64,000 nucleotides of DNA from Nonomuraea turcica (GCF_030718205.1 NZ_JAUZQF010000004.1:310001-374000), one strand, 5' to 3'; shown: positions 45,994 to 56,350, counted from the first letter of the stretch. Numbers and translations: made by a program. The notes: generated by a model from the sequence alone, not told the origin.

Positions 45994-48756
45994 TCAAACC
46001 GTGAGACTCGTCCGCATCAGAGAGTCGACCCCGCGCGCCGCCATGGGGCGGGCCACGAGGAAGCCCTGGCCGCTGGTGCAGCCCATTTTCCGCAGCAGCT
46101 CCAGCTGTTCTGGACGCTCGATTCCCTCAGCCACCACAGTCAGCCCGAGATCGTGGCCGAGCCGCACGATCGTCCGCGTGAGCAGCGTCAGCGTGTCGTC
46201 CCTGCCGAGCCCCGCCACGAACGACGGATCGATCTTGATCATGTCGACCGGCAGTTGCCTGAGGAACGCCAGCGAGGCGTAGCCGGTGCCGAAGTCGTCG
46301 ATCGCCAGCCGCACCCCGAGCGCACGCAGCTCCGACAGCCGCCTGATCGTCTCCTCGGCGTCCTCGACGAGCATCTCCTCGATCACCTCGAGGGTGAGGG
46401 CGGAGGCCGGCAGGCCGCTCTCGGCCAGCGCCTCCTCGACCGTCTCGACGAAGCGGGGCGCGGTGATCTGACGGGCCGACAGGTTGAGCGACAACCCGAT
46501 GTCCCACGACGAGGCCCGCCAGGCGGCGACCTCCCTGCACGCCTCGCGCAGGATCCACTCGCTCAGCGGCACGATCAGTCCGGTGTCCTCGGCCGGCCCC
46601 AGGAACTGCTCGGGCGGCACGAACACCGACCCGCGCCACCAGCGTACGAGCGCCTCGACCGCGGTCACCCGCGACGTGGCGAGGTCGACCACGGGCTGGT
46701 ATTCGATCGCGAACTGCTGCTCGATCAACGCCCGCTGCAGATCGGCGGCCAGCTCCAGGCGGCGTACGACGTCCGCGTGCATGTGCGCGGCGAACACCTC
46801 CACCCGCCGCCCGCCCAGCTCTTTGGAGCGCGCCATGGCGACATCCGCGTTACGCAGGAGATCACCGGCCGGTGTGTCGTCCTCGGTGAACGCCACGCCC
46901 ACGCTCGCGGTCAGCGCCACGTCCCGGTCGGCCACCCGGAACGGCTCCTGGGAAACCGCCCGGACGAGCCGCTCGGCCAGGTCCACCGCGACCTGCGCCT
47001 CGCCGCCGGTCTCCACCAGCACCGCGAACTCATCGCCGCCCCACCGGGCGAGCGTGTCGTCGACGCGCACGGCGCCACGCAACCGCCGGGCCGCCTGCCC
47101 GAGCAGGTAGTCGCCGCTGGCGTGCCCCACCGAGTCGTTGACCGAGGTGAACCCGTCGAGGTCGAGGAAGATCACCGCGACGTGCCCGGAGGCGCGCCCG
47201 GTCAGCACCTCGCGGGTGCGCTCCTCGAAGTAGGCGCGGTTGGGCAGGCCGGTGATGCCGTCGTGGAAGGTCAGGTGGGCGACCTGGTTGCGCAGGGCCT
47301 CCTCGTCGCTGACGTCCCTGGTGGTGACCAGCATGAGCTCGTCGCCGCCGACGTGGCGGGTGGCGACCGACTCGGTGGGACGCCAGGTGCCGTCGGCCGC
47401 GCGTACCCGGCAGGCGATCAGGCAGGAGCCAGGGGCGGCGTTGTCCTCGTCGAGGTGCATGGCACGCAGGGCGACCTGGATGCCGGGCACGTCCTCGGGG
47501 TGGATGTAGTCGAAGATCGACCCGCCGACCAGCTCGTCTGGGCGGTAGCCGTAGGTGACCTCGACGCCGGGGCCGATCTCGCGGAGGACGCCCTCGTAGT
47601 CGCACAGGAACACCACGTCGCCCGAGCTCTCGGCCAGCTCTCTGAGCTGGCGCTCGCCGAGCCTGACCAGCCCGCGCAGGCGCATGTTGGCCGCCGAGGC
47701 CACGAACAGGCGCGCCAGCAGGAGCAGCACCACGGAGGCCGCGACCACCACGACGCCGGTGACGGGCTGCTCGGCACGCGCCCCGGCCAAGTGGGCCAGC
47801 AGCGTGCAGGCCGCCACGGCGACCAGCGCCAGGGGGACCATCGCCACGACGTTCCTGGCGACGGGCACCCCCGCCTCTCTGACCCGCGGCGTCCACGGGA
47901 CGGCGGCGAGCAGCAGGAGCGCCACGGGCGCCAGCATGACGGTCCAGGTCGGCGGCGTGCCGCCGTCCAGGCGCGCGACCCCGGCGGCCAGGGCCGCCGC
48001 GGTCATGGTGGCGAGCACCCCGGTGCCCGCCAGGCCGAGCAGCCAGGAAGGGGACCTGCTGGTCAGCACGGACGGGATCACGGCGCACGTCACCAGCAAC
48101 GCCACCATCGGCGGCAGCATGACGAGCGTGAACGCCGGCGGATCGGCCGCCGCGTACACGTGGCGCAGCTGCACCACCCATCCGATGAGGAAGAGAGAAG
48201 CGGCGCACAGGTAGGCGTCGCTGATATGCCGCAGAACAGTCTTGGCCGGGAGCTTGCGATCGGCGGCCACCAGTGCGCCGCCCGCGGTGACCACAACGCC
48301 TACCAGCACGAACATGTCGGCGACCCCGGCGACCACGCTCTCGGAGAACGGACGCAGCGCCATGCCGGCGCCCCAGATGACGGCGCCGCCGCCCATCCAG
48401 CGCGCCCCCATCGCCGTCGGGCGGTGGCCGGCCGACCTCAGCGAGAGGGCCAGCAGGGAGGCGGCGGCGACCAGCACCGCGAGGCCTCCGGCGATCGCTC
48501 CGGCGATCAGGACCTGTTCGTCCTTGACGAACGCGGCAGCGAGCACCACCGCGCCTGCCGCAACCGCGGCGGTCAGCGGCGCACGTGGATCACGCCAGCG
48601 GATCACAGTCGTTGCCCATCCCGTCTCGAGCACTGCACCTGTGACCGCCGAAGTCCGGCGATCACTTTCGCCAGTGTGAGCGGTCACGGGCACGCGGGTA
48701 GTGACAACGGCGATGTCGTCACCGATCTGATAACCACACAGACCAATTGCCGCCAA
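45994..48756 (-). CDS. Membrane GGDEF/EAL cyclic-di-GMP protein with PAS domain
   Basis: 920 residues. About nine hydrophobic segments between residues 60 and 330, a PAS domain (about 360-480, VFLCDYEGVLREIGPGVEVTYG), a GGDEF domain with intact RWGGDEF (about 572), and an EAL domain with EALVRWW (about 700), NLSARQ and DDFGTGYASL. Both catalytic signatures are intact, so it may make and degrade c-di-GMP, which controls development in actinomycetes. The start is uncertain; the first 50 residues are polar. A second EAL protein ends the window. Confidence 0.92.
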   Translation of the reverse strand: MAAIGLCGYQIGDDIAVVTTRVPVTAHTGESDRRTSAVTGAVLETGWATTVIRWRDPRAPLTAAVAAGAVVLAAAFVKDEQVLIAGAIAGGLAVLVAAASLLALSLRSAGHRPTAMGARWMGGGAVIWGAGMALRPFSESVVAGVADMFVLVGVVVTAGGALVAADRKLPAKTVLRHISDAYLCAASLFLIGWVVQLRHVYAAADPPAFTLVMLPPMVALLVTCAVIPSVLTSRSPSWLLGLAGTGVLATMTAAALAAGVARLDGGTPPTWTVMLAPVALLLLAAVPWTPRVREAGVPVARNVVAMVPLALVAVAACTLLAHLAGARAEQPVTGVVVVAASVVLLLLARLFVASAANMRLRGLVRLGERQLRELAESSGDVVFLCDYEGVLREIGPGVEVTYGYRPDELVGGSIFDYIHPEDVPGIQVALRAMHLDEDNAAPGSCLIACRVRAADGTWRPTESVATRHVGGDELMLVTTRDVSDEEALRNQVAHLTFHDGITGLPNRAYFEERTREVLTGRASGHVAVIFLDLDGFTSVNDSVGHASGDYLLGQAARRLRGAVRVDDTLARWGGDEFAVLVETGGEAQVAVDLAERLVRAVSQEPFRVADRDVALTASVGVAFTEDDTPAGDLLRNADVAMARSKELGGRRVEVFAAHMHADVVRRLELAADLQRALIEQQFAIEYQPVVDLATSRVTAVEALVRWWRGSVFVPPEQFLGPAEDTGLIVPLSEWILREACREVAAWRASSWDIGLSLNLSARQITAPRFVETVEEALAESGLPASALTLEVIEEMLVEDAEETIRRLSELRALGVRLAIDDFGTGYASLAFLRQLPVDMIKIDPSFVAGLGRDDTLTLLTRTIVRLGHDLGLTVVAEGIERPEQLELLRKMGCTSGQGFLVARPMAARGVDSLMRTSLTV

Positions 48757-48842
48757 AAGCTCCTTGACAGTCAGTCAGGAACTCCCCGCAAACGTAACGG
48801 TACGCACCGAAGGTCACGGACCAGCCACGTTCCGGGATCCTC

Positions 48843-49751
48843 TCAGTATGACTCCGTGATGACGTTGATCAACTGCTCGCCCGCGAGATAACGCGAGAGC
48901 TGGGCCTTGATCAGGCGGAGCATCCGGCGCCCCGACGCGGGGGTGCTGCCCGCGACGTGCGGGGTGATCAGCACGCCCGGCGCGCTCCACAGAGGGTGAC
49001 CCTCGGGCAGCGGCTCGGGCGCGGTCACGTCCAGCGCGGCGCGCAGCCTGCCGTTCTTGAGTTCCAAGATCAGAGCGTCGGTGTCGACGACACCTCCTCT
49101 GGCGGCGTTCACGAGGACGGCGCCGTCCTTCATCCGGGCCAGGAACGTGGCGTCCACCATGCCGGCGGTGTCGGGCGTGGCGGGGACCAGCAGCACCACG
49201 ACGTCCGCCTGGGGCAGCAGCCTGGGCAGTTCGGCCATGCCGTGCACGTCCTCCCGGGCGCTCCTGGCCACCCGTACGATCTCGACCTCGAAGCCCTCCA
49301 GGCGGCGTTCGAGCGCGGCGCCGATGGAGCCGTAGCCGACGATCAGGACGGTCGAGTCGGCCAGCACGCCGGTGTGGTGGTAGGTCCACTCGCCCCTGCG
49401 CTGCGCGTCCACGAACTCGGGAAACTCCCTGAGCACCGCGATCATCGCGCCGACCGCCCACTCCGCGGTCCCCGCGTCGTGCACGCCACGGGCGTTGCAC
49501 AGCACCGCGCCCTCAGGCATGTGCGGCCGGTACGGCTCCACTCCCGCGGTGACGGTCTGCACCAGCCGCAGCGAGCTCATCCTGGCCAGCGTGCCGGGCA
49601 CATCGGGCACCGTGACGAGCGGCGGGATCCAGACCTCCACCTCCTCGATCCCTTGCGGCATCGAGGACGTGCCGTCATAGACGGCACATTCGACTCCCGG
49701 CAGATCGGACAGAACTTCGGCCACCGCGTCGGAGGGAACCCAGGTCTTCAT
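48843..49751 (-). CDS. D-2-hydroxyacid dehydrogenase family protein
   Basis: 302 residues, NAD(P)-dependent. VLIVGYGSIGAALERRLEGFEVEIVRV is the Rossmann motif; catalytic Arg in NAARGGVVDTDAL, Glu in DVTAPEPLPEGHP and His in ITPHVAGST. It is shorter than SerA and lacks an ACT domain; probably a glyoxylate/hydroxypyruvate-type reductase or phosphonate-type dehydrogenase. Divergent from the sugar dehydrogenase gene. Confidence 0.92.
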   Translation of the reverse strand: MKTWVPSDAVAEVLSDLPGVECAVYDGTSSMPQGIEEVEVWIPPLVTVPDVPGTLARMSSLRLVQTVTAGVEPYRPHMPEGAVLCNARGVHDAGTAEWAVGAMIAVLREFPEFVDAQRRGEWTYHHTGVLADSTVLIVGYGSIGAALERRLEGFEVEIVRVARSAREDVHGMAELPRLLPQADVVVLLVPATPDTAGMVDATFLARMKDGAVLVNAARGGVVDTDALILELKNGRLRAALDVTAPEPLPEGHPLWSAPGVLITPHVAGSTPASGRRMLRLIKAQLSRYLAGEQLINVITESY

Positions 49752-49789
49752 GCGCAGAACTTTATGTCTCGCCGGTAAGTATGGGGGAT

Positions 49790-50851
49790 ATGAGGAAGCT
49801 CTGGACGATCCTAGTCGTGGCCGCGCTCACCGCCTGCTCCGGCGGTGGCGGAACAGGCGGTGCGGTGCTCCCGACCGCCGCTTTGGGTGACGCCGCCGCC
49901 CCTGGCCAGCCGAAGGACGTGGTGACGGGCCTTTCCGTGCCGTGGGCGGTGGCGTTCCTGCCCAGCGGCGACGCTCTCGTGACCGAGCGGGACTCGGCCA
50001 GGCTGCTGCGGGTCAGCCAGGCCGGGCAGGTGACGGAGCTGGGGACGATCGAGGGGGTGCGGCCGGACGGCGAGGGCGGCCTGATGGGCGTGGCCGTCAA
50101 GGATCAGCAAATATTCCTTTACTTCACCGCGGCAACGGACAACCGGATCGTCCGCTACGCCTTCGACGGCAACCGCCTCGGGGAGCGGCAACTCCTCGTC
50201 GAGGGCATCCCCAAGGGCGGCATCCACAACGGCGGCCGGCTCGCGTTCGGCCCCGACGGCTACCTGTACGCCACCACAGGCGAGGTCGGCGATGGCGAGC
50301 TGGCGCAGCAGCGCGACTCGCTCGGCGGCAAGATCCTGCGCATGACCGTGGACGGCAAGCCCGCCCCCGGCAACCCGTTCGGCACGCTCGTCTACAGCTA
50401 CGGTCACCGCAACGTCCAGGGGCTGGCGTGGGATGAGCAGGGGCGGCTGTACGCCTCCGAGTTCGGCGCCAACGCCTACGACGAGGTCAACCTGATCAAG
50501 CCGGGCGCCAATTATGGGTGGCCCGAGGTCGAGGGGCGTGGGGACGACCAGCGCTTCGTCAACCCCATCCTCACCTGGACCACCGACGAGGCGTCACCGT
50601 CCGGGATGGCGTACGCGAACGGCTCCCTCTGGGTCGGCGCGCTGCAAGGAGCCCGCCTGTGGCAGGTCCCGCTGGGCGAGGACGGCTCGGCCGGCAAACC
50701 GGTCGCCCACTTCACCGACCGGTACGGCCGCATCCGCGCCGTCACCACCGCCCCCGGCGGCGCCTTGTGGATTGGCACCAGCAACAAGGACGGCCGAGGC
50801 TCGCCCCAGGAGGGCGACGACCGCATCCTGTCGGTCACGGCGTCTTCGTAA
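49790..50851 (+). CDS. PQQ-dependent sugar dehydrogenase lipoprotein
   Basis: About 353 residues. Lipoprotein signal with LTAC (Cys16 from ATG 49790), then a six-bladed propeller of the soluble glucose/aldose dehydrogenase (YliI/GdhB) family: GLSVPWAVAFLPSGDALVTER, GGIHNGGRLAFGPDGYLYATTG, YSYGHRNVQGLAWDEQGRLY, with His for catalysis in the second. Acts outside the membrane on sugars. ATG 49781 is an in-frame alternative adding three residues. No PQQ synthesis genes in the window. Confidence 0.9.
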   Translation: MRKLWTILVVAALTACSGGGGTGGAVLPTAALGDAAAPGQPKDVVTGLSVPWAVAFLPSGDALVTERDSARLLRVSQAGQVTELGTIEGVRPDGEGGLMGVAVKDQQIFLYFTAATDNRIVRYAFDGNRLGERQLLVEGIPKGGIHNGGRLAFGPDGYLYATTGEVGDGELAQQRDSLGGKILRMTVDGKPAPGNPFGTLVYSYGHRNVQGLAWDEQGRLYASEFGANAYDEVNLIKPGANYGWPEVEGRGDDQRFVNPILTWTTDEASPSGMAYANGSLWVGALQGARLWQVPLGEDGSAGKPVAHFTDRYGRIRAVTTAPGGALWIGTSNKDGRGSPQEGDDRILSVTASS

Positions 50852-50894
50852 CGCCACCGCGGCGCCCGGCCCGCGCAGGGCCGGGCAGGCGGTG

Positions 50895-52886
50895 TTACTG
50901 GCCCGAGCCGGCGCAGGTGATCTGGGCCTGAGGCCGGTACTCCGTGGTCAGCTTCCTGTCCTTCTTGACCACCTTGCCGCCCTTGTAGAACACGCGGGCG
51001 ACGTCGATGGTGAACCCCGGCTCACCCACCGTCGGCAGACAGTCGAGCTCGGAGCTGACCTCGCTCCGGAACGGCTTGACGTCCCGCCGCTCCGACGTGA
51101 CCGGCTCGATCTTGTCGTACCGCTTGGTGCTCCACAGCGTGACCGTGATCGACGTGTCGGTGAAGGCGGTCTTGATCAGCACGCCGTGCTCGGAGTCGTT
51201 GCGCCACTTCAGGTCGGTGTCCGGGTAGAGCAGCGCGACATCCCGCCCAGCGGGATAACGCTGCGCGTAGTAGTCCATCGGCTGGTGCTCCACGTCGTCG
51301 AATCCACCGAAGAAGACCGCGTTGTACATGGTCGTGGCGAACTGCGACACGCCGCCGCCGACGACGTTCACCATGCGCCCGCCGACGATCTGCCCGGCTT
51401 CGACGTAGCCGTCCTCGACGGTCGGCTCCCCTATGACCTCGTTGATCGAGAACGTCTGCCCCGGCCTCACCAGATGCCCGTCGAGCTGCTGCGCCATGCG
51501 CTGGATGTTCTTCACCCGCGGCAGGCAGCAGTCGAACGTCGTGCTGAATGAGCCCACGATCTCCTCGATGCCGAGCCCGCGGACCTGCTGCGTGCTGACG
51601 GCCGGCTCGACCACCCCCAGCCGCACGGGGATCGTCCGCTCACCGCCGGCGTCGAACACCTTCTCCGCATCCCTGGCCAGCAGCTTGTCGTTCACGCCCC
51701 GCCCCGTGCGGGCGGGCACCAGGACCGGCTTGCCGTCCACGATCTGGTACGTCGCGTCGCGCGGCTGCTGAGCGGCGTCGACGAGCGTGCTCTCCACGTT
51801 CGCCAGCACCGCCTTGGCGTCGAACTCCGGCACCAGCGAGCCGTCGCCGTCGGGGTTGAACGTCAGGTTCGCCGCGATCACCGCAGGGGGAATCTGCACC
51901 TGCTTGTCGCCGAGGGTCAGCGTGATGGGCCCGGCGACAGCACTGCGCGCCTTGACCAGGGCCCTCTGGACGGCCTCGCTGGTCGTGTCCGGCTTGGCCG
52001 GCCGCAGCGTCAGCACTACCGTGCCGCCGCCGCGCAGGAAGGCGTCGCCGATCTGGCGTACCGCGTCGTCCCGGTCGAGCAACACGCCGTCGGCGGGCTC
52101 GCGTCCCTTCGGCTGCAGCCCGGTGAAGACCACGCGGCCTTCGACCGCGGGCTTGTCCACGCCCTCCGCCAGGCCCTCGACGGTCCTGGCGAGCTGGGAG
52201 GAGTCGATGCTGACCTTCGGCTGGAGCTCGGTGATGCCGGTCAGGCCCTGCCACACCTCCTGCGGGCTGGGGAACCCGCTCGGCGCCTGCCCGATCGTGC
52301 CGACCACGTCCAGCTCGAGCCCGGCCTCGTCGGCCTGGACGGTGTCCTTCTGGCCGCCGACGTCGACCACGACAGGCTTGCTGAGCTTGGTGCCCAGTTC
52401 GTTACGCAACTTGTCGGCGGCCTGGGTCACGGTCAGCCCGCCGATGTCGACCCCGGCCACCCGGGTGCCGCGCAACACCGACCCTGACATGAGCACAGCG
52501 GGCACCACGTACGCGAGCGCCGCGAGCACCACGACGAACAACGCCAGGCCCGGCAGGAGCCGGCGCCGCTTTGGCGGGTCGGGGTCGAAGGTGGCGGGCC
52601 GTTCGGCCACCCCGAAAGTGGGCGGGGCGGACGACTGCGCGTCCTTCATGGGCCACGGCTGCGCCGGCGGCGGCACCGGTGGCAGCGCGCCTCCCGGTGA
52701 ACCGCCCGGCGCGCTCGGGCCTGGTGCCGGCCGGGGCTCCTGCCTGGCCGGCGGGCCGAAGATGTCCCGGGAGACCCCTGGGGGTAACCCTTCGATCCGC
52801 GGCTTCTTGGAGACTGCCGACGAGGGCAGTGGCACCGAGGCGAACGGGTCGGTCGGTGATTCGATCGGTCCGGCGCCGTTTCGCAC
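50895..52886 (-). CDS. VanW-family membrane protein with PG-binding repeats
   Basis: 663 residues. A Pro-rich cytoplasmic N-terminus (1-105), one membrane helix (LPGLALFVVVLAALAYVVPA, about 109-128), two extracytoplasmic domains of the PG_binding_4 type (about 135-430), and a VanW domain (FDCCLPRVKNIQRMAQQLDG, GGGVSQFATTMYNAVFFGG, about 450-600). VanW proteins sit in glycopeptide-resistance clusters and elsewhere, with unknown envelope function. No van genes here. Confidence 0.9.
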   Translation of the reverse strand: MRNGAGPIESPTDPFASVPLPSSAVSKKPRIEGLPPGVSRDIFGPPARQEPRPAPGPSAPGGSPGGALPPVPPPAQPWPMKDAQSSAPPTFGVAERPATFDPDPPKRRRLLPGLALFVVVLAALAYVVPAVLMSGSVLRGTRVAGVDIGGLTVTQAADKLRNELGTKLSKPVVVDVGGQKDTVQADEAGLELDVVGTIGQAPSGFPSPQEVWQGLTGITELQPKVSIDSSQLARTVEGLAEGVDKPAVEGRVVFTGLQPKGREPADGVLLDRDDAVRQIGDAFLRGGGTVVLTLRPAKPDTTSEAVQRALVKARSAVAGPITLTLGDKQVQIPPAVIAANLTFNPDGDGSLVPEFDAKAVLANVESTLVDAAQQPRDATYQIVDGKPVLVPARTGRGVNDKLLARDAEKVFDAGGERTIPVRLGVVEPAVSTQQVRGLGIEEIVGSFSTTFDCCLPRVKNIQRMAQQLDGHLVRPGQTFSINEVIGEPTVEDGYVEAGQIVGGRMVNVVGGGVSQFATTMYNAVFFGGFDDVEHQPMDYYAQRYPAGRDVALLYPDTDLKWRNDSEHGVLIKTAFTDTSITVTLWSTKRYDKIEPVTSERRDVKPFRSEVSSELDCLPTVGEPGFTIDVARVFYKGGKVVKKDRKLTTEYRPQAQITCAGSGQ

Positions 52887-52979
52887 GCCTCAATCTCCTC
52901 CCGCGTCCGCAGCCAAGTCTCAGGCAACAGTAAGGCACGCGGATCCGCATATGTCACGGGAAATGGCTACGGAAATGTG

Positions 52980-53648
52980 TCAACCTAGCCACCGGTAGCG
53001 ATGTTCCGGACGTCCGGCCGTGCCGTACCGTGGCCGCAACTCCGCTTGGCCCGCCGCGCACAGGTGTTCGAGATAGCGGCGGGCGCTGACCCGCGACAAG
53101 CCCGTGAGCTCGGCCGCTTCGGCCGCCGACAGGTCGCGACCCACCTCTCGCAGGGTATCGGCGACCAGCGCGCAGGTGGCCGAGGACAACCCTTTCGGCA
53201 TGGGCATGGGGGTGGCCGACGTGTGCCTGCCGAAGAGGCGGTCCACGTCGTCCTGGCGGGCCTCGGGGCCGATGGCGGTCAGGCGGTTGCGGGTGTCGGC
53301 GTACTGCTGGAGGCGTTCGGTCAGGGCGGCGGCGGTGAAGGGCTTGATCAGGTAGTTGAGCGCGCCGCCGCGCATGGCCTCCCTGACCGTGGGCACGTCG
53401 CGGGCGGCACTGATCATGATGACGTCCACGTCGTGGAGCGCCTTGAGCACCTCCAGGCCCGACATGTCGGGCAGGTAGATGTCGAGCAGCACGAGATCGG
53501 GGCTGAGCTCGGCCACCGCGTTGAGCGCGTCGGCACCGTTGTGCACCATGGAGACGACCCGGAAGCCGGGCACGCGGGACACGTAGCCGCTGTGGATGCG
53601 TGCGACCATGAAATCGTCGTCCACGACAAGCACGCGAATGTCGCTCAT
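52980..53648 (-). CDS. Response regulator of the DcuR/CitB type
   Basis: 222 residues. Receiver domain with acidic pocket DDD (10-12), phospho-acceptor Asp56 in LVLLDIYLPD and Lys in YLIKPF. The C-terminal HTH (LSAAEAAELTGLSRVSARRYLEHL) is of the CitT/DcuR group. Its start overlaps the kinase stop (ATGA). Most likely activates the divergent tctCBA operon. Confidence 0.94.
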   Translation of the reverse strand: MSDIRVLVVDDDFMVARIHSGYVSRVPGFRVVSMVHNGADALNAVAELSPDLVLLDIYLPDMSGLEVLKALHDVDVIMISAARDVPTVREAMRGGALNYLIKPFTAAALTERLQQYADTRNRLTAIGPEARQDDVDRLFGRHTSATPMPMPKGLSSATCALVADTLREVGRDLSAAEAAELTGLSRVSARRYLEHLCAAGQAELRPRYGTAGRPEHRYRWLG

Positions 53649-55225
53649 GTCCCCGCCTCCGCCGGGAGCAGGGCGGTGAAGACCGCTCCCCCGGAGTTGA
53701 CTACCCGAACCCAGCCGCCTCTGCGCAAGCACGCCTGCCTGGTCAGCGCCAGGCCGAGGCCGCGCGGTCCCGAGTGGGCGGCCTTGGTGGTGAAGCCTTC
53801 CCTGAAGACCTCGTCCACCAGGTCGGGGGCGATGCCGGGCCCGGAGTCGCCGACCCGCACCCGCAGCCCGTCGGAGTCCGCCTGCACCGACACCTCGATC
53901 GTGCCCGCCGCGCCGTCGAGCGCGTCGATGGCATTGGCGACCAGGTTGCCGACCACCAGGACCGCGTCCTGCGGGTCACCGATGATGCCCTCGGGGACTG
54001 AGGAGTCCTCCGACAACACCAGCGTGGCGCCGCGCTCGGCCGCCTCGGCGGACTTGGCCAGCAGGAGGGCGGCCAGCGTGGGATCCTGGACGCGTTCGCG
54101 CAGGTCGGTCGCGTAGGCGCCGCGGGTGGTGCGGGTGATGAAGCCGATGGCGGACTCGTGCTCGCCCAGCTCGAGCAGGCCGACGACGGTGTGCATGCGG
54201 TTGGCGAACTCGTGCGCCTGGGCCCGCAGCGCCTCCGTCGCGCTGCTGGTGTCGTCGAGCTCGCGGGCCAGGCGGACCAGCTCGGTGCGGTCCCTGAGGG
54301 TGACCACCCAGCCACGGTGCTGCCCCCGTACGGAGACCGGGGTGCGGTTGAGCACCAGCACCCGCTCGCCGTGCAGCACGACGCGGTCCTCCCCCTGGTC
54401 GGCGCCGCCGAGCACGTCGCGCATGCGGTCGGAGACCGGCATCCGGCTCAGGTCCTCCCCTTCGACCACCGCGCCCAGCAGCTCGCGGGCCGCGTCGTTG
54501 ACCAGCGTCACGCGGCCTGCGAGGTCGAGCGCGAGCACGCCTTCCTTGACGCCGTGCAGGACGCCCTCGCGCTGCTCCAGCAGCGCGGCGATCTCCTTGG
54601 GCTCCAGGCCGAAGGTCTGCCTGCGCACCCGCGCGGTGATCATTGCGGCCAGCGCGAGGCCGGCCAGCATGACCGCGAGCGCGGTCCAGATCAGCGGCGG
54701 CAGCGCGGCGCCGAGCTGGCCCATGACCGTTGTCTCCAGCACGCCCACGGAGACGAGGCCGATCACGTTGCCGTACTCGTCGCGGATCGGGTACTTGCCC
54801 CTGACCGTGGTGCCGATCGTGCCAGTCTGGGTGCCCACCCAGCCCTTTCCCGTCCTGAGCACCTCGGTGCCGTCGGTGGACAGCTTCTCGCCGATCAGGG
54901 CGGCGTTGGGGTGGGCGTAGCGCCTCTGCTCGGCGTTGGCGATCACGACGTAGTCCGCGCCGGTCTCCTGCTGGACGCTCATGGCCAGCGGCTGCAGCAC
55001 CGCCGAGGGGTCCGGCCGTTTGAAGGCCTCGCGGACCTGCGGGAGCGCGGCCACCGACTGGGCGATCGCGAGGGCCCGCTGCTGGTGGAGCCCGGCGAGC
55101 TGGTTGCGGGTGTGCCCGGCCCACACGCCGGCCGTGCCCCCGACGGCGAGCAGCACGATCACCATCTGGAGCACGAAGAGCTGGGTCCCTAGGGACGCGT
55201 CGCGTACCCTTCTCACGAGGCACAT
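53645..55225 (-). CDS. Sensor histidine kinase of the DcuS/CitA type
   Basis: 526 residues. Two membrane helices (about 14-34 and 170-194) flank a periplasmic sensor (about 40-165, VIANAEQRRYAHPNAALIG and GTIGTTVRGKYPIRDEYGNVIG, the CitA/DcuS fold). A PAS domain, H-box AHEFANRMHTVVGLLELGEHE and ATPase domain (NLVANAIDAL, GDSGPGI, GLGLALTRQ) follow. It probably senses a di- or tricarboxylate, given tctCBA next door. Confidence 0.94.
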   Translation of the reverse strand: MCLVRRVRDASLGTQLFVLQMVIVLLAVGGTAGVWAGHTRNQLAGLHQQRALAIAQSVAALPQVREAFKRPDPSAVLQPLAMSVQQETGADYVVIANAEQRRYAHPNAALIGEKLSTDGTEVLRTGKGWVGTQTGTIGTTVRGKYPIRDEYGNVIGLVSVGVLETTVMGQLGAALPPLIWTALAVMLAGLALAAMITARVRRQTFGLEPKEIAALLEQREGVLHGVKEGVLALDLAGRVTLVNDAARELLGAVVEGEDLSRMPVSDRMRDVLGGADQGEDRVVLHGERVLVLNRTPVSVRGQHRGWVVTLRDRTELVRLARELDDTSSATEALRAQAHEFANRMHTVVGLLELGEHESAIGFITRTTRGAYATDLRERVQDPTLAALLLAKSAEAAERGATLVLSEDSSVPEGIIGDPQDAVLVVGNLVANAIDALDGAAGTIEVSVQADSDGLRVRVGDSGPGIAPDLVDEVFREGFTTKAAHSGPRGLGLALTRQACLRRGGWVRVVNSGGAVFTALLPAEAGT

Positions 55226-55381
55226 GGAAACAAACGCAGGTCACAGCCAGGTCGCGACCAATACGACCACTATGACGGCAAGGTTCCAAAGCCTCGACGA
55301 GGGGCGGCATGGGGATTCACCATCCCAGTCTCATAACCAGTGTTTCCTAGCCGTGAAATTCCCCCCTCGTTGGAGTTAACA

Positions 55382-56350
55382 ATGCGCCTGCGCATACTCG
55401 CCGCACTCGCGGCGCTCTCGATCGGCGCCCTGGCCGGCTGCGGCGGTCAGAGCGGCACCACCGCCTCCGGCACGCTCCGCATCATGGCGCCGGCCTCGCC
55501 CGGTGGCGGCTGGGACCAGACCTCCCGCACGGCCGAGCAGGCGCTCAAGAGCGCCGCTCCCGACCGCAAGGTGGAGGTGTTCAACGTGCCCGGCGCGGGC
55601 GGCACGATCGGCCTGGCGCAGCTCGCCGGCGAGAAGGGCAACGGCAACCTGCTGATGACCATGGGCCTGGTCATGGTGGGCGCCATCGAGCAGAACAAGT
55701 CGAAGGTCACGCTGGCCGAGACGACGCCCATCGCCAAGCTGACCGAGGAGTACGAGATCATCGTGGTCCCGGCCGAGTCCCCGTTCAAGACGGTGGCCGA
55801 CCTGGTCGCCGCGTGGAAAGCCGACCCCAGCAAGGTGTCGATCTCCGGCGGGTCCGCGGGTGGCACCGACCACATCGTGGCGGGGCTGATGGCCAAGGCC
55901 GCGGGCGTGGACCCCAAGCAAGTCAACTACATCGCCAACTCGGGCGGCGGCGAGGCGCTCAACCAGCTGCTCGGCAACAAGGTCAGCGCGGGCATCTCGG
56001 GCGTCGGCGAGTTCGCCGAGCACGTGAAGTCCGGCAAGCTGCGCGCGCTCGGCGTGACCTCGGGCGAGCGGATCGAGGGCCTGGACGCGCCCACGCTGAA
56101 GGAGGGCGGCCTCGATGTGGAGCTGGCCAACTGGCGCGGCTTCGTGGCCCCCGGCGGGCTCTCCGACGCCGACAAGAAGACCCTGACCGACCTGGTCACC
56201 AAGATGCACGACTCGCAGGCGTGGAAGGACGCGGTGGCCAAGAACGGCTGGATCGACTCCTTCCAGACCGGTCAGCAGTTCGCCGACTACCTGAACTCCG
56301 AGCAGACCCGGGTCAAGGCCATCATCGCCGAGATGGGGCTCGTCTCCTGA
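55382..56350 (+). CDS. tctC: Tripartite tricarboxylate transporter solute-binding lipoprotein
   Basis: 322 residues. Lipobox LAGC (Cys20), then the Bug/TctC fold with [34 protein letters not shown] and [13 protein letters not shown]. Delivers citrate-like or other carboxylates to TctAB. ATG 55382 follows GGAG; the frame extends to 55340 but the signal starts here. Its stop overlaps tctB (TGATG). Confidence 0.95.
   Translation: MRLRILAALAALSIGALAGCGGQSGTTASGTLRIMAPASPGGGWDQTSRTAEQALKSAAPDRKVEVFNVPGAGGTIGLAQLAGEKGNGNLLMTMGLVMVGAIEQNKSKVTLAETTPIAKLTEEYEIIVVPAESPFKTVADLVAAWKADPSKVSISGGSAGGTDHIVAGLMAKAAGVDPKQVNYIANSGGGEALNQLLGNKVSAGISGVGEFAEHVKSGKLRALGVTSGERIEGLDAPTLKEGGLDVELANWRGFVAPGGLSDADKKTLTDLVTKMHDSQAWKDAVAKNGWIDSFQTGQQFADYLNSEQTRVKAIIAEMGLVS

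Noticed and set aside
40803-46004. A 1733-codon plus-strand ORF across SARP and ilvC-ilvN-ilvB
   Set aside because: It runs in another frame through the SARP gene and antisense to the ilv operon. Val/Arg/Asp/His-rich antisense composition; no domain recognisable.
50895-52886. VanW as part of a vancomycin-resistance cluster
   Set aside because: No vanR, vanS, vanH, vanA or vanX homologue next to it. The 2-hydroxyacid dehydrogenase at 48843 is not VanH-like in context and is separated by the sugar dehydrogenase.
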